From Actinocrinis sp035946395 (lineage in GTDB: Bacteria > Actinomycetota > Actinomycetes > Streptomycetales > Catenulisporaceae), in the NCBI RefSeq assembly GCF_035946395.1, contig NZ_DASYZI010000439.1, positions 4,561 to 68,560 on the forward strand: DNA of 64,000 nt, written 5' to 3'. The position numbers were made by a program, and so were the translations under genes. The notes beneath the pieces were generated by a model. The model saw only the letters and a list, made by a program, of their open reading frames with translations, was not told where the DNA came from and did not search any database. Each line of letters opens with the position of its first letter. Positions within the stretch are counted from its first letter, which is position 1. Shown one piece after another: positions 7,845 through 16,193 of the stretch.

Positions 7845-8871
7845 CATCACCCTGCTATGGGCGTTGCGATCGACGTGCAAATTCACCTGCGGATACTGCT
7901 ACTTCGGCACGATCGCCGCCCACCGGGCCGAGGTGCCGACCGCCCCGGGCGCGCTGTCCCACCTTCGCCGCGACGACCTGACCCGCGAGGAGATCTTCGC
8001 GTTCGCCCGCAGCCTCGACAGCTCTCCGGTGGCACGAGTGGTGATCGCGGGCGGCGAGCCGCTGGATTGGCCGCACACCCTCGATCTGATCGCGACCATC
8101 AAAGCGGCCGGCTGCCAGGTGGTGATCGCCACCAACGGAATACCGCTGAACAAGCCGGCCGTGGCCGGCCGCCTGGTCGAGCTCGGCGTGGACGGGGTAT
8201 CGGTATCGCTGGACTCCACGGACGCGGCCGTCAACGACGAACTGCGTCCCGCGCTCGGCGGCTACGCCGCTCACGGCGACGTACTCTCCGGCATCCGGAC
8301 CCTGATCGCCGCACGAGGAGAAGGACCCGCGCCGCGCGTAGGCATCTACAGCGTGGTTTCCCGCCGCACCCTCAATCAGATCGGCGCGTTGGCCGAGCTC
8401 GCGGTAAAGCTCGGCTGCGACTACTACGTGCCCCAGCCGGTCTCGCTCTCCCCGGACCATGCCCTCGACAGAGAACTGACCCCGTACGGGCAGGAGGTCG
8501 ATCGCGTCGCCGCCGAGCTGACCAGCCTTCACACCACCGGCCTGCCACTCGCGCTGCCGGGCTTGCACTACACGCGCCTGTTTATCGCCTCGATCACCGA
8601 CCGGACCCCGCGCCGGGTCGAAGACTGCTTCGGCGGCGCGCAGCTGTTCTTTGTCCAACCCAACGGCTCGTTGTGGGACTGCCCCTCGGACCTGCGGATC
8701 GCCGCGACTCCACCCGAGCGGCGCCGCACGATCAAGGGCGCTGATGCACGCACCCTCTTTGCCGACCGGCCCGCATGCACCGACTGCGCGCTGCTCGGGC
8801 GCGACTGCGTAAGCATGTTCCCGCTCGTGCGCAGCCTGCCCCGGATGCTGCGTCTGGAGGAGGTTCGATGA
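7834..8871 (+). CDS. Radical SAM protein with C-terminal cysteine cluster
   Basis: A 345-residue protein with the radical SAM motif CKFTCGYC (cysteines at residues 15, 19, 22), a VVIAGGEPL segment, and a C-terminal extra cysteine set (ERVEDC-like start, WDCP, then CTDCALLGRDC). These are arranged like a twitch/SPASM auxiliary-cluster domain. Such enzymes modify peptides, sugars or nucleotides by radical chemistry. ATG 7834 overlaps the kinase gene by 11 nt. Its role in this pathway is unknown; tailoring of the deazapurine or its sugar is one possibility. Confidence 0.85.
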   Translation: MARDITLLWALRSTCKFTCGYCYFGTIAAHRAEVPTAPGALSHLRRDDLTREEIFAFARSLDSSPVARVVIAGGEPLDWPHTLDLIATIKAAGCQVVIATNGIPLNKPAVAGRLVELGVDGVSVSLDSTDAAVNDELRPALGGYAAHGDVLSGIRTLIAARGEGPAPRVGIYSVVSRRTLNQIGALAELAVKLGCDYYVPQPVSLSPDHALDRELTPYGQEVDRVAAELTSLHTTGLPLALPGLHYTRLFIASITDRTPRRVEDCFGGAQLFFVQPNGSLWDCPSDLRIAATPPERRRTIKGADARTLFADRPACTDCALLGRDCVSMFPLVRSLPRMLRLEEVR

Positions 8872-9983
8872 TTGAGATCCCGCCCGACAAGCGCGACCAA
8901 CGGCACCTGCATGATGCGCTCGCCGCAGCTCTAAGCCAGATGCCCGACCCGTTCGCATCTCGCTGGGCCGGGCAGTTCGAGGAAAACCTGTCCGCGTATT
9001 TCGGAGGCGTGCACGCCATCGCCGTCTCCTCGGGCACCACCGCTCTGCACACCGCGCTGGCGTGCGCAGGAATCGGCCCCGGCGACGACGTCTTAGTGCC
9101 CTCGCTCACGGTCGTGATGTCCGCCGCGCCGATCCTGACCGCAGGCGCCCGCCCGGTGTTCGTCGACAGCAACCCGCACACCCTCGACATCGACTACCAG
9201 GACGCGGCGCGACGACTGACCGAACGCACCCGGGCGATCATGCCCGTGCACCTGTGGGGCCGCATGGGCGACCCCGCCGTCCTGCGCGACTTCGCCGACC
9301 GTCACGGCCTGGTCGTGATCGAGGACGCCTGCCAGGCCGTCGGCAGCTCCCGTGACGATATGGCCGCCGGAACGATCGGCGACTACGGCGCCTTCAGCAC
9401 CAAGGACGGCAAGATCCTATGGTCGGGCGAAGGCGGATTCCTGGTCACCAGCGATGTGACGCGCGCCGATCTCGCCCGCGCGTTCCGCACCCACTGGCAG
9501 ACGCCCCCAAGCGGACAGGCTCCGCTGTCCCGGGCCGCCGCGAACTACCGGCTCGCCGAACCCTTGGCGGCCATCGCCGCGCTCAACGCCATCCACCTTC
9601 CCTACCTGCTCTCCCGCCGCCGAGCCCAGACCCGGCGCCTGCTCGATCGGGTCGCCGGCCTACCCGGGCTGACTGTGCTCGAACCCCATCCGGCCGAGCG
9701 CTGGAACCACTACGCGCCGCTGCTGCGCATCGACCTGCCCGAACCGCGCCGGCTGTGCGAGCGTCTGGCCGAGCTACACGTGCCCAACAGCGTCGGCACG
9801 TTCAAGCTCGTGCCCTGCGACACCCGGTCCGCGTTCGCCACACCCGGCGCCGCTCCCTGCCCCGGCGCCGCCCAAGTAATCGACACGATCCTCGCCCCGA
9901 TCCTGACCGACCGCGACGACGAGGACAGCATCGACACCCAGGCCCTGGTGATCGAGAAAGAGGTCACAGCATGGACGCGATGA
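8868..9983 (+). CDS. DegT/DnrJ/EryC1/StrS-family PLP aminotransferase
   Basis: A 371-residue PLP enzyme of the family that aminates keto-sugars in antibiotic and cell-surface pathways. Family landmarks are the SSGTTALHTAL phosphate-binding region, a VVIEDACQAVGS segment with the cofactor-binding Asp, and the Schiff-base lysine in STKDGK followed by GEGGFLVT. ATG 8868 overlaps the previous stop (ATGA) and is preceded by GGAGGAGG. It suggests an amino-sugar or aminocyclitol in the product. Confidence 0.88.
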   Translation: MIEIPPDKRDQRHLHDALAAALSQMPDPFASRWAGQFEENLSAYFGGVHAIAVSSGTTALHTALACAGIGPGDDVLVPSLTVVMSAAPILTAGARPVFVDSNPHTLDIDYQDAARRLTERTRAIMPVHLWGRMGDPAVLRDFADRHGLVVIEDACQAVGSSRDDMAAGTIGDYGAFSTKDGKILWSGEGGFLVTSDVTRADLARAFRTHWQTPPSGQAPLSRAAANYRLAEPLAAIAALNAIHLPYLLSRRRAQTRRLLDRVAGLPGLTVLEPHPAERWNHYAPLLRIDLPEPRRLCERLAELHVPNSVGTFKLVPCDTRSAFATPGAAPCPGAAQVIDTILAPILTDRDDEDSIDTQALVIEKEVTAWTR

Positions 9984-10082
9984 CCGGCATTGCGGACCCG
10001 ATCGCGGCCGTAGACCGAGGATCTTGACCTGCACTGATCCCCTGCTGCGAACTGTGCCCCACAGCCGATCTGGAGAACGACC

Positions 10083-10742
10083 GTGCCGCCCCTGAGCGCC
10101 GACCCGGAGTTTCGCGCGACCACCTTCGTGGTCATCGATTTCGAAGCCACCACTCCCGCTGGACATTCGCCTGAACCGATCGAAGTGGCCGCCGTGGCAC
10201 TTCGATTCGACGGCACAACCCCGCGCGAGATCGGCGACTTCGAGGCGCTGATGTGCCCACCCGCGCACGCCCCCGTCACCCGCTTCGACACCGAGCAGAC
10301 CGGGATCACCCCGCAGATGGTCCAGGACCAGCCCGCCGCCGGGGCGGTCCTCGCCCAACTCGACCACCTGCTGACCGCCCCGCCGTACCTGCTGGTCGCC
10401 CACAACGCCAGCGTCGAGGGAAACCTGATTTACGCACAGCGCGGCGCCTGCCCCGTGCTCGCGCACACCCACTTGATCGACACCGTCAAGCTCTCCCGCC
10501 GCCTCCAGCCGGACCTGCCCAGCCACTCGCTGGACTGGTTGCTCTCCCATTTCGGCATCGCGCGACCGCCCGACCGGCACCGCGCGATGGCAGACGTCCG
10601 GGTCACCGTCGCGGTGCTCGCCCGCCTCCTGGCTCTCGCCGATCAACGCGGCGACCCACACGACCTAACTGGCCTGATGACCGTCGCAGGCTACACGGCG
10701 AAGGCGACCAAACCCGTCCAAGAAACCATCTTCGATGTGTAG
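10083..10742 (+). CDS. DEDDh-family 3'-5' exonuclease domain protein
   Basis: A 219-residue DnaQ/RNase T-like protein. Exo I is VIDFEATTP (Asp and Glu ligands), Exo III is HRAMADV. In the Exo II region the usual HNAxFD reads HNASVEGN, so the metal-binding Asp is replaced by Glu, which may weaken or alter activity. GTG 10083 has TGGAGAA upstream. A 3'-5' exonuclease is unexpected in a biosynthetic operon; it could act on a nucleotide or oligonucleotide intermediate. A second DEDDh protein sits at 38562. Confidence 0.8.
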   Translation: MPPLSADPEFRATTFVVIDFEATTPAGHSPEPIEVAAVALRFDGTTPREIGDFEALMCPPAHAPVTRFDTEQTGITPQMVQDQPAAGAVLAQLDHLLTAPPYLLVAHNASVEGNLIYAQRGACPVLAHTHLIDTVKLSRRLQPDLPSHSLDWLLSHFGIARPPDRHRAMADVRVTVAVLARLLALADQRGDPHDLTGLMTVAGYTAKATKPVQETIFDV

Positions 10743-10754
10743 TGGGAGGCCCCT

Positions 10755-11549
10755 GTGTCCACCGTGCCGAACCCGCCGTGCACACGCGGCACGCTGATCT
10801 CGATCGAGGGCATCAACGGCGTCGGCAAGACCTACCTGACCGACCGCCTCAGAACCCTGCTCCCAGCATCGGGCCGCGGCGCGCCCCTGGTCCTGGAGGA
10901 GTTCTCCGCCCGGAAAACCGGCGACGACCTCGGCCGCGCACTACTGCACGCCCTGATCGACACGGCCGACGGCGACATGTTCCTGCGTAGCGGAACGCCG
11001 GGTACCGAGGCACTGCTGCTGTTCGCGATCAAAGCCTACGACCTGGACATCGCCCATCCCGCGCTCGCCGAGGGCAGGCTGGTGATCGAGGGCCGCGGCC
11101 TGGACACCACCGCCATCTACCAGGCGCTACTCACGGAATCCTCCGACACGGCAGCCACCGCACGCGCCAGGGCTCTGCTGGAGTTCGCCGCGACGTGGCG
11201 CGCGCTGCCGGATCTCACGATCCTGATCATCGACGATCCAGACCGGGCGATGCAGCGCGCCGAGCAGCGCGGAACATTCACCTACAGCGCCGCGGACCGC
11301 AGCTTGCAGCGACGCGCAGCCGCCTTGTACCTCACCCTCGCAACCGACGCCCCAGACCGCATCCGCATCCTCGACCGGCGCACCGTGGACGAGAACGGCG
11401 CCGTTCAGCAGATGCGCGACTGGATCACCAAAGCCCGCAACGCCGACCGGGCCTGTCTGTCGCAGCCGTGGCACGGCCAACCCGGGACCTGCGCCGACGG
11501 CGCATGCCGATTCGGCAGTCACCCCGCCACGGCTGCGACAGCGCCGTGA
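10755..11549 (+). CDS. Thymidylate-kinase-like nucleoside monophosphate kinase (copy 2)
   Basis: A 264-residue paralog of the kinase at 7113. P-loop EGINGVGKTY is at about residues 18-27. An EGRGLDTTAIYQ segment aligns with the other copy's EDRGIDTVAAYQ, but the catalytic Asp-Arg reads Gly-Arg here, so activity is uncertain. The C-terminus adds a cysteine-bearing tail (CADGACRFG). GTG 10755 is preceded by GGGAGG, 12 nt after the exonuclease stop. Two divergent kinases in one operon could carry out successive phosphorylations, or one could be a partner subunit. Confidence 0.78.
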   Translation: MSTVPNPPCTRGTLISIEGINGVGKTYLTDRLRTLLPASGRGAPLVLEEFSARKTGDDLGRALLHALIDTADGDMFLRSGTPGTEALLLFAIKAYDLDIAHPALAEGRLVIEGRGLDTTAIYQALLTESSDTAATARARALLEFAATWRALPDLTILIIDDPDRAMQRAEQRGTFTYSAADRSLQRRAAALYLTLATDAPDRIRILDRRTVDENGAVQQMRDWITKARNADRACLSQPWHGQPGTCADGACRFGSHPATAATAP

Positions 11550-11553
11550 CCGG

Positions 11554-12048
11554 TCAGATGGCGCCCACCGCCACGATCCCAGCGATGCGGGGAAAGAGCT
11601 CCTTGGCCAACAGCTTGGTGTCCTCGAACACGTCCGGGTGCTCCAACAGCTCCTCCAAGCTCATCCACACCGTCTCGTGCACCCCCGCGCCCGCCGGCTG
11701 GTCGAGATCAGCCAGAGCTACGAAGACATGGTCGACGTGCACATGCGGCTCGCCAAGGTGGTTATCCGCAGGAACCCGCAGCTCACTGACCCACCACGGC
11801 TGCGGCATACGCGGATGCGGATACCCCGCCGGCAGATCGGGGCACGCAGGCTCCAGCAGCTCCACGCCGCGCAGACCCGTCTCCTCCTCGGTCTCCCGCT
11901 CGCCGGCTTCGGCCGCCGTCTCATTGTCCTCGACATGCCCGCCCGGGATCATCCGCTTGCCCAGGCGCGGCTGCTGCACCATCGCCACCCGCAACTCGCC
12001 CTCGATCTGGGCGAACACGAACACGGACGCGGTCAGATGCTTGATCAC
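11554..12048 (-). CDS. NUDIX hydrolase
   Basis: A 164-residue NUDIX protein on the opposite strand to its neighbours. The NUDIX box is complete: GGHVEDNET followed by ERETEEETGL (about residues 36-58), giving the GX5EX7REUXEEXGU pattern. It would hydrolyse a nucleoside diphosphate linked to another moiety, or a modified (d)NTP. Tubercidin clusters also carry a NUDIX gene next to a HAD gene. GTG 12048 has AGAGG upstream. It converges on the kinase gene, 4 nt away. Confidence 0.85.
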   Translation of the reverse strand: MIKHLTASVFVFAQIEGELRVAMVQQPRLGKRMIPGGHVEDNETAAEAGERETEEETGLRGVELLEPACPDLPAGYPHPRMPQPWWVSELRVPADNHLGEPHVHVDHVFVALADLDQPAGAGVHETVWMSLEELLEHPDVFEDTKLLAKELFPRIAGIVAVGAI

Positions 12049-12188
12049 ATCAACACCTCTGCACTCGTCGACGGCGACACGCCAACCGCTGATCCGGCGG
12101 CCCAGACCGAGCCTGCCACAGCAGCGCCCTCCGTACCGGCAGACCGGCCGAACCGAGGCGCACCAGCACCCGATCCGGAGGGCTCGAC

Positions 12189-12845
12189 GTGACCTCGCCT
12201 GACACGATCCAGCGGTTCATCGCCGACATGCTGGCCCAGGCCGGCGGACTCATAGTCGACTACGACGGGACGTTCGCCGACACAGGCCCGGCCCGCCAAA
12301 CGGCGCTTACCCGCGCACTTGCCCTCCACGGATCACAGCTCGACCCCGCCTGGTACCGAGCGCGGACGGGATTAAGCATCGGCGATCTACTCGGCGAGCT
12401 ACCCGACGCATCCCACCTCGACCACGACGCGATCATCGCGGCGTCGCGAAGCCAGCTGCTGGGCTGCCTCGACCGCATCGAGCCGGTCCCATCGGTCCTG
12501 CATCTTGTCCGCCTCGCCGTAGAGCACGGCATACCCTGCGCCATCGCCTCGGGCACCTCCGGGGCGCTCGTACATCCCGGGCTCGACGCCCTCGGCCATA
12601 CCGGGCTCTTCGCGGCCGTCCTCGTGCGCGAAGACGTGGCACAGGGAAAACCCGCGCCAGACCTCTTTCTCGCCGCCGCAGACAGAATCGGCGTGCCTGC
12701 GGCGCGCTGCCTCGCGGTCGACGATGCGCCGCAGGGCATCGAGGCGGCACAACGCGCCGGGATGGCCGTCCTCACCCTGGATTCCGGACTGCTGGCGCGA
12801 GTTCCAGACGACGCTGCCCGCGTCGTCGAAGGTTGCGACTCGTGA
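12189..12845 (+). CDS. HAD-superfamily phosphatase (beta-phosphoglucomutase-like)
   Basis: A 218-residue HAD hydrolase with motif I VDYDGTFADT (nucleophile and acid/base Asp both present), motif II AIASGTSG, motif III GKPAPD and motif IV LAVDDAPQGIEAA. A helical cap of subfamily I lies between motifs I and II. It probably removes phosphate from a sugar or nucleotide intermediate. GTG 12189 is the first start in frame after the gap. Confidence 0.85.
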   Translation: MTSPDTIQRFIADMLAQAGGLIVDYDGTFADTGPARQTALTRALALHGSQLDPAWYRARTGLSIGDLLGELPDASHLDHDAIIAASRSQLLGCLDRIEPVPSVLHLVRLAVEHGIPCAIASGTSGALVHPGLDALGHTGLFAAVLVREDVAQGKPAPDLFLAAADRIGVPAARCLAVDDAPQGIEAAQRAGMAVLTLDSGLLARVPDDAARVVEGCDS

Positions 12846-13390
12846 CCAACGAACTTCGCGGCGCCGTCGCGGGTGGTGTCCACATACAGCTGTCCACCTC
12901 GCCCATAACACACATGGCAATGACATTAATGTCCTTCATCATGTCCCGGCGCGCGACGCAACACCGCCGCGCCCTCCCCGCTCGGGGTCGGACCGACCCG
13001 CCACGGCCGGCTTCCCCAGCAAGCTGCCCGGCCTGTGGCCCGCGTGCCGCCCCGTACCCAGCCTGCGGGACGGCGCGCCCAACATCGAGCAAGCCTGATA
13101 CGCCATCCGACCAGCCGCGTTCGCTGACGCCGCGAGCCGTGAAGCACGCCAGCAACCCCGTGCGGCGAGAACTGCGCACAGCACCAGCACCAATCGCCAA
13201 CTACGTATCGCACCGCGGATCTGGCCGAAGACAGCACGCCCCGCCCAATCAGCCTTCCGCATCCGGTGTGCCTGACGTACCGGTGACCCACCGCAGGGCA
13301 CAAGCGCGCTTGTGCCACAGGACACGAGCATCAGCGCCGTGCCGCGCCGACAACCGTCCCGCCCATGACCAGGAAGAACGAGAGCAGTGA
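12842..13390 (+). CDS. Doubtful ORF bridging the two HAD genes
   Basis: An open frame of 182 codons that starts with a GTGA overlap on the upstream HAD stop and ends with a GTGA overlap on the next HAD start, as true operon members here do. Against it, the translation is rich in Arg, Pro and His, shows no domain, and third-position GC is lower than in neighbouring genes. A CPACGP/CG pair of cysteine motifs is the only feature. It may be a degraded or very young gene, or a non-coding spacer of about 540 bp. Confidence 0.3.
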   Translation: MTNELRGAVAGGVHIQLSTSPITHMAMTLMSFIMSRRATQHRRALPARGRTDPPRPASPASCPACGPRAAPYPACGTARPTSSKPDTPSDQPRSLTPRAVKHASNPVRRELRTAPAPIANYVSHRGSGRRQHAPPNQPSASGVPDVPVTHRRAQARLCHRTRASAPCRADNRPAHDQEEREQ

Positions 13391-13938
13391 CCGACCCCTT
13401 TGACAACCCATGGTCCCGCAAGCCACGAGTGATCGCCTACGACTACGGCGGGACGCTCGCGCCAAATAGCAGCGCCGATCCAGACGGCGCCCGCCGCGAC
13501 CAGCCAGTGTATCCGGAGGCCGCCGAGATGATCCGCTACCTGCACGACGCGCACGGCATCCTGGCAATCCTTTCCTCTAACAACCAGCCCACCGAGCCGC
13601 GCCGCCCCTCACTCGAAACTGCGGGCCTGCTCGATTACTTCGGTGCGGTATTGCTGTCGGAGGATCTGAGCTGCGGCAAACCGGACCCTCTGTTCTACGG
13701 CAAGCTATTGACTGCGGCGCGGCAGATCACCGGCGGCTGCGAACCTTGGGACGTCGTGCACGTCGGCGACAACCCAATGACGGACATCGCCGGACCCATT
13801 CAGCATGGGATGCGTGCAGTGTGGGTAACCGGCGACGCGAACGGCGCGCTCGACAACCGCCACCTAGTGGCCGCCGGGGCAGTGCGGGTGATCGGGAACA
13901 TCACCCTTCTGCCGCGCGAACTGGGACTGGACCTGTGA
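13387..13938 (+). CDS. HAD-like hydrolase with altered motif I
   Basis: A 183-residue HAD-fold protein. Motif I reads AYDYGGTLAP: the nucleophile Asp is kept but the second Asp, the usual acid/base, is Gly, as in some HAD dehalogenase-like relatives. Motif II LSSNNQ, motif III GKPDP and motif IV HVGDNPMTDIAG are intact. It may act as a phosphatase with changed chemistry or on a non-phosphate substrate. GTG 13387; it overlaps the following gene by 4 nt. Confidence 0.82.
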   Translation: MTDPFDNPWSRKPRVIAYDYGGTLAPNSSADPDGARRDQPVYPEAAEMIRYLHDAHGILAILSSNNQPTEPRRPSLETAGLLDYFGAVLLSEDLSCGKPDPLFYGKLLTAARQITGGCEPWDVVHVGDNPMTDIAGPIQHGMRAVWVTGDANGALDNRHLVAAGAVRVIGNITLLPRELGLDL

Positions 13939-14813
13939 CCGACGCGGCGACCGCGGCGATTTCTCCCGCGGTCAGGTCGCTCACGCTGCTGTCTGGCAAC
14001 CTACTGGCTGGCGGGATCGGCCGCAGTCGCAGCGAGGTCCGTGTCACAGACCTGATGGACATCGCCGCGAAGATCCGCCCAGATGTCTTCGCCGCCCAGG
14101 AATGCCTGTACTTCGACGAAAACGACCATCGGCTCTTCCACCAAGCGGAGGAACTGCTTGGGATGCGCGGGGTGCTCGGGATCAGCCCTCGCACCCGAAT
14201 GCACACCGCCGTGTTCGTGCGCGCGCCGCTGCGCATCGCCGAGCACCGGGTGTATTCGGGCGGGATCTGGCACCACAGCGTGACCCACGCCGTGGTGGTC
14301 TGGGACGCACACGACGGCGTCCCAGCGGGTCGGTTGCGGGTCGCCAGCGTGCACCTGTCCCCGCGCAACCCGACCCGCCGCCTGCTGGAGATCGCAGAGC
14401 TGACCGACTACGGGGCGGCGAGCGAGCCCGCGGTGCTGCTCGGCGACACCAATACCGAGGACGAGCACACCGATCTGTCCGGCGCATCCCGCGACATGCT
14501 GGTGCGCTACGCCCGACTCGGCACCCGCATCCCCGACACCGCGCCGATCGATCTGCTGCGGAGCGCCGGGATCAGTGACCTCGCCGACCCGAAGACGGAC
14601 GCACTTGCCTTCGCCATCCCGCGTGAGCCGCCTGCGCGCACCACTGGCCACTGGCCGGGCAAGCAGGTCGCCGGGCGCCCGGACCGCATCCTGGCCAACG
14701 CCCCGGCCGCGGCGGCCGTGACCGAGTTCGCCGTGGTCACCGCGGCCCGGCACCTGACCGACCACGACTGGCCGTGCGCTCGCCTGAATCCGGCCGCGCT
14801 CGCCATGCGATGA
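13935..14813 (+). CDS. Endonuclease/exonuclease/phosphatase-family protein (copy 1)
   Basis: A 292-residue EEP-fold metal-dependent phosphodiesterase. Key residues appear in SGNLLAGG (Asn), FAAQEC (metal-binding Glu), LLGDTNTEDE (Asp and Asn), PDRIL and the terminal TDHDW (catalytic Asp-His). The family covers DNase I, inositol phosphatases and nucleotide phosphodiesterases. GTG 13935 overlaps the HAD stop. Next to a second EEP-like gene and two HAD genes, a small phosphodiester or oligonucleotide substrate is as likely as DNA. Confidence 0.85.
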   Translation: MTDAATAAISPAVRSLTLLSGNLLAGGIGRSRSEVRVTDLMDIAAKIRPDVFAAQECLYFDENDHRLFHQAEELLGMRGVLGISPRTRMHTAVFVRAPLRIAEHRVYSGGIWHHSVTHAVVVWDAHDGVPAGRLRVASVHLSPRNPTRRLLEIAELTDYGAASEPAVLLGDTNTEDEHTDLSGASRDMLVRYARLGTRIPDTAPIDLLRSAGISDLADPKTDALAFAIPREPPARTTGHWPGKQVAGRPDRILANAPAAAAVTEFAVVTAARHLTDHDWPCARLNPAALAMR

Positions 14814-14865
14814 CACTACCCGGCTGGTCATCCAGCCCTCTGACACCGTGAACCGGAGCAAGCCC

Positions 14866-15678
14866 GTGACCCCAACAATGATCAGGATCAGCGCGATCAA
14901 CCACCTGGACGGAGGGATCGAAACCCGCCCCGACAGGGTCAGGAGCCTAGACCGGCTCGACGCCCAGCTCGATCTGCTCGCCGAGCTCGACTTGGACGTG
15001 GTCCTGTCCACCGAGGGGAAAGGGTGGCTGGACGACGACAACCAGCTGCTGGGCTACGCCGCGCACCGGCTGGGGATGAACCCGTTCGTCGCTCCCGCGC
15101 CCCGGCACGACTGCAACGTGGTGATCTGGCTGCGCCCCGGCCGCTTCCGCGATGTGCGCGAACACCACATCGTGCGCGAGCCGTTCTGGCACGGCCAAGC
15201 CCGCGTCGAGGTGAGCCTCGACGGGCTGCGCGAACGGCTGTGGCTGGTCGCCGCGCACTTCTCTCCGTTCGTGCCCCCGATCCGCACCGCCGAGGCATAC
15301 GCCACTCTCGAACTGGCCGCCGACGGCCTCCTGGTGATCGGTGGCGGCGACTTCCAGGACGATGCGAACGCCGAGGAGGCCCCCGACCGCTCGCACATGG
15401 ACCCGGCCCGGCGCCTACGCTACGGCACCCCCGGCGACCCGCAGTCCCCCGCCGAACTGTTCCGCAGCGCGGGGATGGTGGACGTCGCCGCCGCGCTCGA
15501 CGACCGGCAACCCACCGCTGGGTTCGTCGACCGCGCGCCGCTGCGCTGCGACCGCTTCCACCTCTCCAGCCGCCTCGCTCACACCCCACGCGCCTACCGG
15601 GCGCACCCGGACCCGGACGGGAAACTGTCCGACCACTTGATCATCGATGCCGAACTCGACCTGACCGCGGCGATATGA
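14866..15678 (+). CDS. Endonuclease/exonuclease/phosphatase-family protein (copy 2, divergent)
   Basis: A 270-residue second EEP-fold protein. Recognisable parts are AINHLDGG (Asn), VVLSTEGKGW (the Glu position), WLVAAHFSP, GGGDFQDD (Asp, with Asn replaced by Gln) and LSDHLII (Asp-His). Motifs diverge more than in copy 1. I chose GTG 14866 because CCGGAG lies 8-10 nt upstream; GTG 14848 and ATG 14878 are alternatives. A diverged tandem pair hints at a heterodimer or at two successive phosphodiester or phosphate cleavages. Confidence 0.78.
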   Translation: MTPTMIRISAINHLDGGIETRPDRVRSLDRLDAQLDLLAELDLDVVLSTEGKGWLDDDNQLLGYAAHRLGMNPFVAPAPRHDCNVVIWLRPGRFRDVREHHIVREPFWHGQARVEVSLDGLRERLWLVAAHFSPFVPPIRTAEAYATLELAADGLLVIGGGDFQDDANAEEAPDRSHMDPARRLRYGTPGDPQSPAELFRSAGMVDVAAALDDRQPTAGFVDRAPLRCDRFHLSSRLAHTPRAYRAHPDPDGKLSDHLIIDAELDLTAAI

Positions 15679-15742
15679 GCGCCACCGCTGCGCCTCCGCC
15701 CGGCGCTGCGGGCCACGTTTCGACGACCAACGAAGGAGCATT

Positions 15743-15913
15743 GTGAACAAACCGCTCAACCCAGACCGGCACAACCTCCGCGAGGACGGCCGCGACGCCC
15801 CGCGCGCGGCGGTCACCCTAACCCCGGTCTACCAGTGGCTGATCGTGCTCAACTCCGTCCTTGGCGCCGTCAGCCTCGCCCTCGGCCTGGCCGCGACGGC
15901 ACGCGGACACTAG
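15743..15913 (+). CDS. Small single-pass membrane peptide
   Basis: A 56-residue ORF. GTG 15743 follows a good GAAGGAG site. The N-terminal half is charged (NPDRHNLREDGRDAPRAA); the C-terminal half is one predicted helix (VYQWLIVLNSVLGAVSLALG), followed by a short basic tail. It lies in line with the upstream enzyme genes and codon use matches them. Function unknown; it could tether pathway proteins to the membrane. Confidence 0.6.
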   Translation: MNKPLNPDRHNLREDGRDAPRAAVTLTPVYQWLIVLNSVLGAVSLALGLAATARGH

Positions 15914-15968
15914 CGATCCCGCCCGGCCGACCAGCACAGTGGTTCACCGCTCAGGAGAGGCGCTCGCC

Positions 15969-16193
15969 GTGAGCTCGCAACAACTGACTGACGCCCCACC
16001 GGCCGACGAACTCGACGGCCTGAACTTTCTCACGGTCGGCGAGGTCGCCGGGGTGATGCGCGTGTCGAAGGTGACCGTCTACCGGATGTTGCATTCCGGG
16101 GAACTGACGGCGGTGCGTGTCGGCCGCTCGTTCCGGGTGCCCGCGAAGGCGGTGCGCGAATACCTCTCGGGCGCGTACGTCAGCGCGGACTGA
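15969..16193 (+). CDS. Small helix-turn-helix (excisionase/MerR-like) DNA-binding protein
   Basis: A 74-residue protein almost entirely made of one winged HTH domain of the excisionase/BldC type: FLTVGEVAGVMRVSKVTVYR, then the wing GELTAVRVGRSFRVPAKAVREYL. GTG 15969 is preceded by GGAGAGG; upstream in-frame starts lack a site. It may be the regulator of the enzyme cluster or a remnant of a mobile element excisionase. Confidence 0.82.
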   Translation: MSSQQLTDAPPADELDGLNFLTVGEVAGVMRVSKVTVYRMLHSGELTAVRVGRSFRVPAKAVREYLSGAYVSAD

